A DNA stretch of 64,000 nucleotides from Durusdinium trenchii (lineage: Eukaryota; Sar; Dinophyceae; Suessiales; Symbiodiniaceae): the NCBI GenBank assembly GCA_963970005.1, contig CAXAMN010025628.1:578919-642918 (forward strand). Reading direction: 5' to 3'. A program made the translations under genes and the position numbers. The notes under the pieces are model-generated. The model worked only from the letters and a program-made list of their open reading frames with translations. It was not told the origin of the DNA and did no database searches. Numbering within the stretch: position 1 is the first letter of the stretch; the number at the start of each line of letters is the position of its first letter. Below are positions 11,887 to 24,139 of this stretch, in pieces.

Positions 11887-14800
11887 TTAGATGCCAAAGG
11901 TCGAAGCTCCAGTTCTCAGTGGACCGGAAAATCCTGATCTCTGTGGGGGCGTCGGAACTTTCTCTGGTGAGGGTATCAGTGACCAATCTTCTGACTCACT
12001 GATTGCAAAATCATCGGGAGCAAAGGTGTCAATCAGGCTGGGCACTGGCTTCCCTCTCTTGAAGGGGATCAATATGGCCAAGACTGTTGTGATAACAGCA
12101 GCGGCCACGGGAATAGACCAGCTGTCTCCTCAACAGAAGTGTCAAAGAACATGTAGCCGAGCAATCAAACAGACACGGACCACGGACATAGTAGTAATAG
12201 TAACAGTCACAGTAATTAATTAGTCATGTCATTTGTAGTAGTAGTGGTGGTGGCGGTGGTAGTAGTAGTATTCTGAATCTGAAGCATATGTTGGCTAAAG
12301 AGGGCCTTAGCCAATGCCTGTGGTACGTTTGCTGCCCGATTCATCCAGCTCCGAATGGTCAAAAAACATCAGCACCAGCACAAGTGTCCTGCCAAAGCAG
12401 AAAGGTCGGAGTAGGACATGCCGCCCAAGTGAAGCTTCTCAATCTGAAAGCCCTGAAGGCTCAGTAGATCCTCAGATCAAGCAAAGGGCAAGCCTTGTGC
12501 ATGCGAAGGACCTTTTGGGAGGAAATGATTATTTCTTTGATGAATCCTGTGGATTGGATTGATCACTCTACGCTACACTACTCAATACGGCAGTACAACA
12601 CAGCCAGCACAAAGCATATAAACACAGTCAGTAGTTGCACTTCTGAATATTTGTGAGTCCATTTCCAGTATTTCAATTCCGAATTCCGAATTGAATAATT
12701 CAACTTTGTTGCAGTCAACACAGTGCCAACATGATTGAAAGACTCTAACATTTCCACATCACATCGCCCCTTGCCGATCGCATTACTACTTTTCAGATTG
12801 AGGCAGGCAAGTTTCTTCTCCACACAGAAATGTCTCTGAATTGAAGTCCCACAGTTTCACATATCTTGTCAATGCGCTTGTTCTTCCAAACTTCCCGATG
12901 TGTCTTCGACCGATGCTTCCTCAGAGACAAAAAGCAGTTATATATTATATACTGTGAAAGACAAAGACAAAGACATGACAAAGACTCAAAAACTGGCAAA
13001 GACCGCCCTTAGCCCTTATAAACAATGACTCGGCTTCAGATTCCAGTATTGTGAGTCCAACAGTAGAGTCTGAGTCAGAGTCTGATTCTAAAAAAAACTG
13101 AGTCAAGCAGAGACTGAGACAAGTGATATTTTTAGTCTCAGTTAAGTTGTCCAAGTCCAGCGCATGGCTATATCCAGGCAAGCGGCTAGCAACATCAACA
13201 TTGCACTCGCACTCCTCTGGATTCATGCCTTTTGCCTCAAATTCATTGGTTCTGAAAAGTTGCTTTTGACCCTGGCAACCTAGGTGAACAGTAACAGTCA
13301 CAGTCCAGTACTAAAGAAAACTGTTTTCCGGGTCGACTTTGTTACATTACATTGCCATGCATCTGCATGGCATATGGATATGAGTTATGATATGCTGACT
13401 ATATTTACATTACTACTACTGTATTACTCGCTTAATTACTTAAATCAAACACTACTTAGTCTGAGTTTGAAGTCTGAGTTAGTCGTTAGTTACTTAACCT
13501 TAACTTAAGCAGTTAAGTTAAGTTAGTTAAGTCAAAGATAAAGTTAAGGTAGTCGCTTTTGATTATGATATAATTGATATTATGATATGAAACAATCCGA
13601 AATGGTAAACAAATAAACACACTATGTGTTGTTTTTTTATGCTTTGCGATGTTGACGATGCCACTTTGACTACAAAGACCTCGAAGCGGCTTGGATCTAC
13701 TAACTAGCAATCAGTCTCAAGCGGTTTGAAGCGGTTTGGATCTACTTGCTAGCAAGTAGTTTGAAGCGGTTTGAAACGGTTTGAGACTAGTTGTAAGCAT
13801 GCATTTTTTGATGTTTTTTTGGGAACTACTTGAAACTACTTGAAACTACTTCAGATTTTTTGGGAGGAACCAATTTTGCATGCTTACAACTAGATCCAAG
13901 CGGTTTGAAGCGGTTTGAGACTACTTACTAGGCAGTAGTTCCAAACGGTTTGAAGCGGTTCCGGACTATTACCTAGTAAGTGGTTCCAATCGGCTTGGAG
14001 CCATTTGCTAGCCAGTAGTTCAAAGCGGTTTGAAGCGGCTTCTCCCTAGGCCGTGTCCAACCTGACCAAACAAAGTAAAAACACATCATTCATCATAGTA
14101 TAATAATATGTTTATACTGTATTATACTATATTATATTTAATATTTACTAAAACTTAACTTAACTCATAAGTCACAGTCTTGAATCACATCATGAATTAA
14201 ACAATCGAATCTAAAGTAAAATACAGAGACTGGACAGGCAATACTACAGTTAAGTCTAGGCTAGGCTAAGCAAAGTAAAGTAGTGGAGTCGTCCAGTCCT
14301 AGTAGTAAGATAAGGTAAGGTAAAGGCGAGGAGGGAGCCTTCAGAAGAGCCTGTGCCAACAGCTAACCCTGGGACAGTAATGGTAATGGGCCAGGCCGGG
14401 CATAATGAGCAGAAAAGGCAAGTTACAAGGAGGCTGGCATAGTGAACATCCAAGCAATCACGCTCTCTCTGGTTGAGTAGCTGCTGCTTCCCTTGGATCT
14501 TGGTCTGGCAATAGCTCGGAACACAACCGTGCGGCGCAACACCAAGCTCCTTCTTGAAGGCAGTCACCAGGTTCTTTGCCGTCTTGGAGGTCCTCCCGTC
14601 CTGCCAATGACTGGGGCCAATGAGCCAGGGCCCTGGGCCAGGCAGAAAGGTTACAAAGTCAAATTTGCAAATAGTTTCTGACTTTTTTGGAAGCCGCTTC
14701 CACTTAAATCTGTTTGTCCCGGATTGAACAAGAACACTCCCGGACACCCCGCAAAGATTAGTCACTGACCGCATGTGACTGGAAGGCTCTGGCAAAATCC

Positions 14801-17216
14801 CTGCCACAGAAATCACTGGTCCTTGGATGGTGGGGGTTCTGTCTGGGTGGCATCCATCATGTTCAGCACGGTCCGGTTGTGTGACATGAGCTCACCAATT
14901 GTGGGACGGCGCGCGGACAGTCTCATGGCCTGAGAGAGCACCTTGCCAGCAACCTCTCCAATGTCTGCAACTGTGGAATATCCACAAATGTCTTTTCTGA
15001 TCAGCACGATATAGAGCCTTTTTCGGGTTTGAGGTACTTGGAAATGCGCTGTCCTCAATAGAACGGTATGCAGCAAATCTCTATAGTCTATGTCTATATA
15101 ATGTCTACAGTCTACACTGGCAAAAGAAAGGCATGCCCACACCGACCACATTATACACTGATTCATTCATTCAACTAGGACATCATCATCACACCATGAC
15201 CAGATCACACTAACAATACCCGAAATCAAACCGGAGGACTCTAAGGGGTTGTGCTGCAGGCATGCCAGGCTGCCAGTGTGAAACCACACATATGAAATGA
15301 TATGTTAATAGTGCCACATAGCGCCGTCTAGTTGTATTATGTATTCTGGATATTTAAGTGATTTATATATGACGATATCATTAATATAATATATAACTAC
15401 TGTCCCCTACTGGCCAAATAGCCCAGCATCTCCATGATCATGGTTGTGTGCCAATAGTCTGCTATGCGGGCCAAGCCGATCACCTCGCCTGTGTCTTCAA
15501 CTTCTCCATTCAGCATAAAGTCCAGCGGAGACTGGCCAGGAGGAAAATCCCCAGCTGGGGCTGAGACTGGGAAGGGGAGAACTTCTCAACCTGAATGACG
15601 ACTCTGAATGACTCAATGACCTTCAATATTCTAACTATGATTCTGTGANNNNNNNNNNATGAAAAATGAAAGATCTCTGAAACGTGCCTGCATTGTCCAA
15701 GAATGAAATTCCGGAAATTCCACAAAAGAAAGCTGTCCTGAATTGGTGGATGGCAATCACGCTTGTGCTGCAGACAGTATCCACCAGTTCTTTGGTCAGA
15801 GACGTACTTGTAGTGATGCTGGACTCAGTTGCACGCGAGAATGCATCACTTCACCACAGTGAGATGGGCAAATACCCGGACTCCACATGGAAGAGACAAT
15901 ATTCAGTTCATTTTGCAGATTCCGATTTCAGTGATTGACTGCCTGCCAATCAATTAATGATTACCTGGCCTGAGACAGGCGGGTCCATCAAAAAAACAGT
16001 GGTTTTGAGTTTTGAGTTTTTTGACTCTTAAGTTAAGCTTTGGGGTTCAACTTCGGCCCAGTCCTTCTGACAAGTGGCTCAGTGAACCAAAATTTCTGCG
16101 AATAAAGGCTCCCTTGACTGTGTCTGGCTCTGACACGCTCGCAGTCCATGTCTTGAACCCCAAGAAGTCGCTGAGCTCCTTCCTAAAGGAAAAGCTCGGC
16201 GGGCTCGGCCGGTTGAATAATGCTGCTAGACTGCTAGAGCAAATGAAGTGACTCAAGTCAAAACAAACCCATCAAAACTTTGAGCAACACAATGCATCTT
16301 AGTTGGGCCAGGGATCACAAATCACAACTGGTACAAATACCCTCACCACATAACCATGGTTTAAACATGTTTAGACTGTTTACATCAACTGTCAACCATT
16401 GATTACCTGGCACTCCAGTCTTGGGATTTCTGGCTTGTTGGCTGCCAAGGCACATTATGTATGTTCCTGGCGCTGACCCCGCGCAAGCTTCGGCCGCCAC
16501 AATCCTTGCAGAGAAAATAACAATAAACAGGTACGGTACCTGTAATAGTACAGTACAGTCAGTAGATTACTTGGTGAACTCAGAGATCTGCAAGTCTCCC
16601 ATCTCATCACACTCCCTTGAGACCATTGTTTTGTACTCAACCCCTGTCCAGGTCCCAGCCAACACCTGCGTACAAGAGCCGAGCCACTTGACTCCTGTCA
16701 GCTGCCCTTGAAGACGGTCCAGGCCAAGCTTCTGACAAAAGATTCGGGCCCAATTGAACATGGGAAGCTGAGGAACTGCTTCAGGACCCTCTGTGTCTGA
16801 TGGAACTTCATCGCTGGTGGAATCACTCATCCTCAGATCACATGGAAAGCCAGTCCCACACAAAGAAGTGGGGAGCGCACACCAAAAAATGCTTGGAACA
16901 GTGAACCCTTCTCACTCTCATCACTCATCACTCTATCTACAGGATCATCTGTGTGACATGTGCTTTAGTTCACCCATGTTCACCTGGGATTGAATCCAAA
17001 AAGACTTGTACTGTACACTTTACTTGTACTTGATTCTGCCTTTGCTTCTTTGCTGTAATCACTTGTTTGCTTGCTTGCTGGCTTCCCGGCTTCCCAGCCA
17101 GCTACTTCTACTTCCCATTGCGAAACAAGAGGCTGCTCTTCACACAAGAGGTTCCGCACAAAGGAGCCGATGCCCCCAGGGGAGCTGTCAGCATCTTTTT
17201 CTGAAGAGCTAGCCAT
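11887..17216 (-). CDS. DNA (cytosine-5) methyltransferase, multi-exon
   Basis: C5 methyltransferases transfer a methyl group from S-adenosylmethionine to carbon 5 of cytosine in DNA. Exons read on the minus strand. The start MASSSEKDADSSPGG is at 17216. The exon ending at 16571 joins in phase to 16504-16407 through GT/AG sites, giving the S-adenosylmethionine motif I (VAAEACAGSAPGTYI). It then joins the exon starting at 16222, with motif II-like SEPDTVKGAFIRRNFG. A segment at 15525-15420 (IGLARIADYWHTTMIMEMLGY) joins an exon holding motif VIII, FQVPQTRKRLYIV (about 15040). Further exons lie at 14816-14420, 13290-13140, 12945-12835 and 12780-12700. One at 12437-12386 carries a motif X-like MSYSDLSALAGH. 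The last, 12130-11887, includes a hydrophobic run. I could not place the catalytic Pro-Cys motif IV, expected between 15.95 and 15.55 kb. A 10-N gap at 15649 lies close by. The family is fairly sure; activity is not. Confidence 0.7.
12222..12272. repeat. GTA/GTG trinucleotide microsatellite
   Basis: This is a run of GTA and GTG triplets with one GGC interruption, located between two exons of the methyltransferase gene and therefore probably intronic. Confidence 0.8.
13690..14045. repeat. Degenerate GAAGCGGTTT repeat array with an internal foldback
   Basis: Ten or more copies of GAAGCGGTTT and variants (AAGCGGTTT, AAACGGTTT) alternate with CTAGCAAGTAG-like words. In the middle, CTAGTTGTAAGCATGCA (13787-13803) is the exact reverse complement of 13877-13893, forming a 17-bp stem with a loop of about 73 bases that includes three ACTTGAAACT units. 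The array sits in an intron of the methyltransferase gene. Confidence 0.8.
15649..15658. other. Assembly gap (10 N)
   Basis: Ten consecutive N bases interrupt the methyltransferase gene in the region where the catalytic Pro-Cys and Glu-Asn-Val motifs should lie, so the model there is uncertain. Confidence 1.
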
Positions 17217-17289
17217 CCCGAGTGCTCAGCCACACCAAGTCGAGCCAAAAAGGATCTACAGGTGTCCCAGTGTCCAGGTCTAAGAGTCC

Positions 17290-17760
17290 AGGTCTAAGAC
17301 ACCAACACGTGTCACAAGGTCTCTAAGTAGCTAGGACTAGGACCCTCTTACATCCCAAGACCACGAGCTGTTTACTGTTGTAGACAGTCATGTGTAAGGG
17401 CAACGAATCTGAATCACGACTCCTTACCTCATAGCACTGTGCATGCTAAGATTGCATTGCGAACTGAGCTAATCCTAAAAGCCTATAGGAATCTAGGAAG
17501 CCTTTGCAAAGGCTATCCCTGAATCATGATCCCTTCAAATTCTTTCACTAGTGCCGCCAGAAGCTGAGAGAACTGCCTTGCTACCTTTTGGAAATAGTTT
17601 CTGAGCACTTTAGAAATAGTTTCCACACCACCCCAATTAGTCTCCAGATTTTGGAAATAGTTTCAACCTCCTGACAGAAAGGCCATTTAAAGAGGCCAAC
17701 GCAGGCACTAAACCATAGGCATATATTTAATACCAATTCGACCCCCTGTGTCCAAGAGGA
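17290..17760. other. Divergent intergenic region
   Basis: No coding sequence is seen. The stretch lies between the start of the minus-strand methyltransferase gene and the first plus-strand exon candidate, so it could hold divergent promoters. It contains several copies of GGAAATAGTTT (17580-17670). I see no sequence I would call a core promoter with confidence. Confidence 0.4.
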
Positions 17761-17761
17761 C

Positions 17762-19230
17762 ATGATTGATCCGAGGTACTACATCCCTCCGCAGTACTAC
17801 CCCTTTCTGAAGAAGTTAGGGGACGACACACCGGAGCTCAAGCCCCTCGGCCTGAACGGGCTTTCGAGCGTTTTTCGATCGCTGGTGTCTCTAGAGCCTG
17901 TTGGTTCTGACGGAGGGACCTGTCCCCCCAAAGGGATGGTGATGCTCGAGAAAGGCGGCCGCCAAGCACTTGTTTAAACAACCATGAAGCAACTTGTCGC
18001 CTAACCCTATAGTCCGTTTGCCCTCCAGCCGCTCTCGCCTAACAGAGCCGGGAGCGAAACACTCCGGTCTTGTGGCGTGCTCTCGCTTGGGGCGTGCTCT
18101 CGGAAGGAGGCGGATCGATCTTGGTGCTCCGGAAAACCCACATGGACCCTGACATCCTGGCACCGAATGGCATTCCGAAACCAGTGGTTTTCAGGGTCCA
18201 TGGGATCGTCTTCAGGGTATTGCGTAGTGAATCCCTGCCAAAGTCCTGAAGTCCATGTGTGGAAAAAAAAGTACCCCCCCTTTGACATGAGAGTTGGCTT
18301 GAAAAAAAGTTGATCACCTTTGCCAAAGAATTGTAGGAAGAAATCACCACAACCAAGATTGGGGGTTGGCTATAAGATGATCGACTCCCAGTCTTCTTTT
18401 CGCGAAGCTTTCTGCGAGCCATATGCTGTTGTGTTTTGTGAGCAGTTTCGTGATTCGCAAAGTATGGCCATGGCAGTCCTGTTGGCAACGAATGGACGAT
18501 TGAACACAAACATGTTGAGTTGCCTGAGGTACATCGGGCCTTAACAATTCATGATTCATGACTTGCCGTGCAAAAAGGCTCCGCCAGCTGCCATGATTTT
18601 TGCCTTAGGCACTGCCTGCTTCGCAGCGCCAATCCGTCAATCAAGGTTCTTTGGTCTTTCTGAGGCCTTGGATGGACAAGCTTATGAATGGTGAGATGAC
18701 CTTCGATGACTATGAAGAGATGTTCTACACATTTGCCAAGCCCCTGAAGCGCCTTGGCTTCTAGATTGAAAACGAGGCCCCCCCAAAAGGAACACCAACA
18801 ACATCAAACAGCTAGGTGTTTGTGCTTGGAATCCGCCCCGCCCTAACTGTTGTTGTGTCTTTTCTTTTCTTCCAGGACTCTGTCGAAGCTCCACCCACAA
18901 GGCTTCAAACCAGGAGGTCCGGATCAAGCTGTCCAAAGACTCCTTACCTTCCTCACCACATGATGTACTGGGTGTTGGTTGATGTTGGTTTCAGATAATT
19001 GTTCGACCTATTTCAAGTGAGTTGAAGCCACCAAGCAGTTTATGTTTAAGGAGCTTCATGATTGGTACGGCCAGGTCCGACCAGGTCCGGAGGTGGTTCC
19101 CTGGGTCCTTGGGATGCTTGCCCCAAACATGCTTCGCCGGTCTTTGTTCCACTCAGAAAGCCACACGTTTGCGGGCCCCCTTTCCAGGTTTGCGGAACCC
19201 CAATGCCTGTTTGCCAGGATCCACCGACCC
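17762..19230 (+). CDS. Exon cluster of an unrecognised plus-strand gene
   Basis: Several short exons read as real protein. The first begins at an ATG at 17762 with MIDPRYYIPPQYYPFLKKLG. A second lies at about 18060-18249, containing ILAPNGIPKPVVFRVHG. A third is at about 18390-18540 and a fourth at about 18640-18765, containing MTFDDYEEMFYTFAKPL. A fifth starts after a clear polypyrimidine tract and CAG at 18875 and contains LHPQGFKPGGPDQAV. A sixth is at about 19036-19230, containing FMFKELHDWYGQVRPGPEV. Most are too short to stand out as long open frames, but they share strand and composition. I recognise no family. The first exon is GC-richer than the introns around it. Confidence 0.45.
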
Positions 19231-19499
19231 TTGATTCCAATGCCCTACCGATCAGAAGCAGAGATGAAGAAGAGTCCTGAAGTGGCCTGGGAAGGCGCTG
19301 CCGCGAACCGCGCGGACCGGACGAAAGGCTTCACGGCGCGGACAATGAACGGATTCGTGGAGCGTTGGGACGAACGATGTTCGCACCAAACGATGGAACT
19401 CGTGGACCATGAATCAACTTGATGTTTGTCTCACGGACGTGTTGTATTCTTTGATATTTTTTGCACTTTCAACTATCCTTCCCATCTTCCCTTTTTTGT

Positions 19500-19790
19500 T
19501 GCCAGCTCACTTGGACATGGAAATTCTATGAACTTGTTGAATGACCCCCATCATGTTGCCAGAGTCTATGGCTGCGGGTGCAAATGAGAACCCCTGAATT
19601 CTGCCTGGCTGAGCCAACCTTTGAGCAGTCCAATTTGCCCGTTCATGTTCGGTGGGAACCATCCCCGGGTACCCATCCCCCATCGACTCGGAGATTCGAC
19701 GAGTGCCGGCTGTAGGTGCTTGGCTCTCCTTCCGCACCTTGACATCATCCAGCTCGGGGCATCGACCTGGGAAGAATCCAGACAATCAAC
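19500..19790. other. No gene supported
   Basis: Open frames exist on the minus strand, but the translations are Pro/Ser/Arg mixtures without motifs, and nearby exon candidates are on the plus strand. The stretch to about 20190 is AT-rich and shows nothing I would call coding. Confidence 0.35.
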
Positions 19791-20198
19791 ATGATGTAGA
19801 CGTAGATGGATGTACAATTTAAGTATATAAGTTATGTTAATAACTTAATACTACGCATGTATCGTAAGTAGACGTTTAAAAAGCGACTCATATATTGTTA
19901 AAGGCACAGGTTTTACAATTCATGTTTGATGAGGGGTTTTGTGAATCAATATTCTACATGTTGGTTTTGGTTAGGAAGCCGTGTTGATTGTTGGAGACGG
20001 TTGGAGATGGTTGGAGTTCTTCGCGTACGTATTGCCCTTTGAGGATGTGAGCTCATTTGTCTCCAGAGAAATTGACTCCAGTTGGTTACCAGTTGTCACT
20101 CGAGAGACCTGTAAGGTGCCCCATGATTTGTATATATAAGGTACCCCATCATACTCTGAGTTTGTTCATTTCTGGAGCTCTCTCACATCCGCTCTGGT

Positions 20199-21537
20199 GT
20201 GTGCCTTGAGCAGCTGCACTGGTTCAGCAAGTTCGATTGTTGGCCGATTCGTAGCCCAGATTTTGCCTTTCCATCAGGGAGTAGTTCACCTCATGGATGT
20301 TCCAATATTGGGACACCTTTGCTCGCCTCCAGTAGCCCAACCTTTTTCGCCGAGGTCAGCGTGTGTTGGGCGACTACACCTCCAGGCGCGGCAGGGGGGT
20401 CAGGTGGGTCGTCTCAAGGGAAGGGAGCTGAGATCATTCAGCCGATGAAGAGCACAGGGAAGGAGCATGTCAATAGGCCAGCCAGCTGAAAAGCGCGGCT
20501 ATTGTGTACTCACACATGCTCACAATATATGATAATGTATGCAAGTACCCAAGCCCCCTACAGTTCCCATCAGGATACTACCCAGGATAAGGGTGTACAA
20601 CAACCAATGCAGAGACCTGTTTTCACAGCACGGCTGTCCCAGAGCAGGTGTGGTCCGGTGCACATCCATGCAAGTCAAGCGGACACTGGCGAAAGCACCC
20701 GCCTTTTGTTTGGCCGATGTTGGCCGTTTGAGGATCGCCCTTGAATCCCTGGAGAACCAAGCTGAACATTTGGAGACACCTGTTTTTCTGGTTTTGAAGG
20801 CCCAAAGCCAAGTGATCGTGAAGTTCGAGTGCCCTTAGCTACTACTGTAGTAGTTTCTTGCTGCGTTCGTAGTAGCGATGCCCTTTGTTACGTTCATAGC
20901 GATTCCCTTGTTCCTAATGCCAGAAGCGCCCCGTTCCTAGCTTCTTGCTGCTCCAAAACCGGGTGGAGTCAGTCGGTCTTGGAGTCACGTTGGACGCTGT
21001 CAGGCACTACTTCCGCGACTTCGTGGGTGGTATGGGCGTCGGAATCTTCCTGGCTTGGGCCACTTGGCCACTTTTTCAGGCAGACATGGCTTAAATTCCA
21101 TTTATGGTTGATAGCATGTGAGAGAATCCGGCAATACCTCAAACATAGTGACATGGATGAACAGCAAGTAAGTACATCAAAATACCTTACAAAGGAACAT
21201 GTGCAGGAAAGGAAAGCCGTTTGCTTTTACCAAACAATACACTATTTCAGGTGGCGAAAAGAATGCCCCCTGTTTCCCATGCCTACCACGCCTGTCTGAG
21301 ATCTACGTCCAAGCCCATCGCCAGTACCGGATTGATATGAAGCTCTTCTACTTGGAGGCAGGATCACTGGATTTGGAGGTGGATGGCCCGATCGCAGGAG
21401 ACAATGTTTCTGTTGAAATGAGCGAGGTGGAACTAACCGTGAACCCACTTCCATTCTTTGTGACAGTGGGGTCGGCGCGGGAAATCGGTGGTGGATCTAG
21501 TGTGTTTACGACCGCCGGCCTAGGAGGCTGTAAATAA
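20199..21537 (+). CDS. Second exon cluster, plus strand, unrecognised
   Basis: Candidate exons lie at about 20199-20489 (contains LEQLHWFSKFDCWPIRSPDF and later a Gly/Ser linker), 20600-20838 (contains RLRIALESLENQAEHLETPV), 20985-21095 (contains LDAVRHYFRDFVGGMGVGIF, partly hydrophobic) and 21290-21537 (contains MKLFYLEAGSLDLEVDGPI). They keep the plus-strand orientation of the 17.8-19.2 kb cluster and may belong to the same gene. The segment at 20985-21095 could be a membrane-associated helix. No catalytic motif is visible. Exon borders are approximate. Confidence 0.4.
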
Positions 21538-22261
21538 GGAAGTCTTGACCTTTTGAATTTTGAAGAAGGGTTGATTATATATGGGATTGACCTTCCGAGC
21601 ATCATACTTCTAGCCTTATGACCCTGCCCAAAGGATGTTTTGCGATACCAGATCGGCAGCTGAAGAAAGACTTATGATCATACAAAAGCACGTCCTTGAA
21701 CCAACCATCGTACCACGAGTTCAGAACTGCGACCCAACGGTCTGTCATGTTGTACGACTTCCAAAGGTCTGTCGAAACCGCTGTTGACCGTCTCCCGGAC
21801 CGTTCGACGGACGTCCGAGGCCCCGGAGCACAAGATCAATTGGGTCACGCCCCGTGGTGATCTGTAGCTGAGTGGAACGGTCAGGCGCCCTTCTCGGCTG
21901 GAAAGAGAGTTCTTCAAGAAGAGTCGGTTCTAGACATGAACTGGACTCACGCTTCTGAAAGAAGGATGGTTATACTATATTATACGGACTATAGACATGT
22001 CATTGTTTGTGTGTGTGTGATATATATATAGCTACGTTTGGCTTTGTCAGACCTCCAACCCAGAACTCACAAGAGGATTAGGGGCCATGGGTTTAGCGGC
22101 TACCTGGTTACCTTGTTCTTTCAGCATTTTTCAGCCATGACGCTCTTGTGAGCCATTTTAGGTAGCTCTGAGTTGGGGTCTGTGTCGATCGCACTTGTTG
22201 TCCCTGGTTTCCAAGCTGATTGCATCACCTTGAATATATCATTGCATCACCTGGATTCAAC

Positions 22262-22510
22262 ATGGATGCACAAGGAAGCTTGGCCCCCAAAGGAAGCTCT
22301 GTGATTGACTTCTTGCTGCGTCCAGCGCCTGACGTGTCGTTGGACGATGCCCGCTAGATGCAGAGGACTTCAGGTGGTGTGAAATCGTTGGACAACTGCC
22401 ATGGAAGGGAGGTGTCAAAGGAGACCACAGCTTGTCATCCCATCCACTGCCGGGAAATCATGTTGGCTGGGGGTTCACAAGGGCGTTCAAGGCCCCATGC
22501 AATTCAAGAC
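22262..22510 (+). CDS. Small exon pair, plus strand, unrecognised
   Basis: An ATG at 22262 opens a short frame, MDAQGSLAPKGSSVIDFL, continuing to 22357. A second frame from about 22358 contains EDFRWCEIVGQLPWKGGVKG. Both read as normal soluble protein. Downstream (22580-22680) are TA and TG microsatellites. There is no family assignment. Confidence 0.3.
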
Positions 22511-22899
22511 TTATTTTACAAGTAATTAAGGCCCACCTGCGGATGTTGGAGGCCCCTTTATCTCAACAAATGTTCTATAGAAGATATGTGTATATATATA
22601 TATATGTATTATGTATATGTATTTTTTTGTTTGTGGCTTGAGCTGTGATTTCTTCTTTGTATGTGTGTGTGTGTGTGTCAGGTTTTCTCCATTGTGCCTG
22701 TGAATGGCGCGAGAACCAGAGAGACTACCTCAGTCCAATGGTGTTGTTCCGGTTGATCCATTGTTCCATCGGCGTCGGGCGTTTGGATCATTGGGCTGTC
22801 CGGGGCGTTAAGACTAAGCAATCGTGGGTCAGACCTCGACACCCAACACACTGGCCCAACTGCGCATGATTGATTCAAAGAAGGGGTAGTGGTTTGGTG

Positions 22900-24130
22900 G
22901 TTGGTCAGCTGACTGTTGGCCACATGTTTATAGTTTATCAAGGGAATCACACTTTTCAATCGGAGAGAAAGCCTATGGGAACTAGGGGGGGTTTAAAGTC
23001 TAATAAGATTGCACTTCGTGTGGGCCAGCATAGCACAATCATGTCCGTCCCACATGGACCTGTCCCAATGTAAGAAGGATGGACCTGTCAGAACTCTTAA
23101 GATCCGTGTTGAACTGTCCAAGCAACACCGTGACGTTGCCATCACCTGGACCCTTTGACCACTCCGAAACGCGCGTGCCGGACCGCCCAGAAACGCGTGC
23201 GATCGGTATACTGGACTCGCCGCGGTCCGTGCCACGCTTCTTTTTGATTTGCCGCTGTCGTGACCTGCCCGGGCGAAACAAGAAAAGGACGCGCAGGGAC
23301 GCCGCGCGCGGCGCTGGTGGAGTAGGGGGCAGACACCCCAGAATGAAGCTGCGATTTGCCCCGTTTCGTTTCACGCCACAGCACATATATAATTAGCAAA
23401 GGTTAGCAGCTTTCGATCATTCGTTTGGTGATTTGCCACCTTGGCCCTCAGTTGGAGCAACACAGAAGCTGCAGAACCTGAACTAACTTGGCCAGCCTCT
23501 CCGGAAGCCGAGCGCCTCCCCTTGGTGTCGATCTCTTGGGGGCCGGCCGCTGTCTAGCGCCACCGAGGCCGCACCGCGCAGCCTCTTGGCGCATGTCGTC
23601 CCTGCCCAGTTGTCAGTTACTAACCATGTTTCCACTATGGTAGGGAACCAGTGGTTCCTAAGACAAACTGTAGACCTAGAAACCCTAGTTCCTAAGACAG
23701 TGGTAACTGAGATCCACTGGACAAACTGTTGGGATGGCCAGTGAGTGCCGGCTTCTTCGTGGTTCCCCTGAGCTGTTCAGGGGCAGGGTGCGGCCGGAAC
23801 TGGCGGCTACGACGGCCCCCAAGACATGACATGATGGCGATGAACCAGGTGGTTTGGGCAGAGGGTCCACTGGTTTGGTTGGATCAGGGTCCATTATAGG
23901 GTCTGTGTTTTTTCCATTTGGATGACAAGAGGCCCAACCGGGTCATCACTTCCGGGTTGAAGGAGTCCAGCAGAGCAAGTGTTTGATCCTCTCAGGCACC
24001 ATGAGGCTGGGACTGTTTGCCGCAGCGGTGTGACTGGGGTGCAGCGTCCGATGTTGTTTGAGTCCTAAGTGATAGACTTGGCTATAGTATGCTAGTATAT
24101 ATATAATTATATGTAATCTTAGTTACATAT
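22900..24130. other. No gene supported; GC-rich island inside
   Basis: The segment 23100-23340 is distinctly GC-rich and CpG-rich compared with its surroundings. Overlapping frames on both strands are open there simply because stop codons are scarce. The translations are arginine-rich and lack motifs. The remainder, including the AT run at 24080-24130, shows nothing coding. Confidence 0.35.
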
Positions 24131-24139
24131 TTTACATGC

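Noticed and set aside
23039-23399. Overlapping arginine-rich frames on both strands in a GC-rich island
   Set aside because: Open because stop codons are rare in this composition; no domain or splice support.
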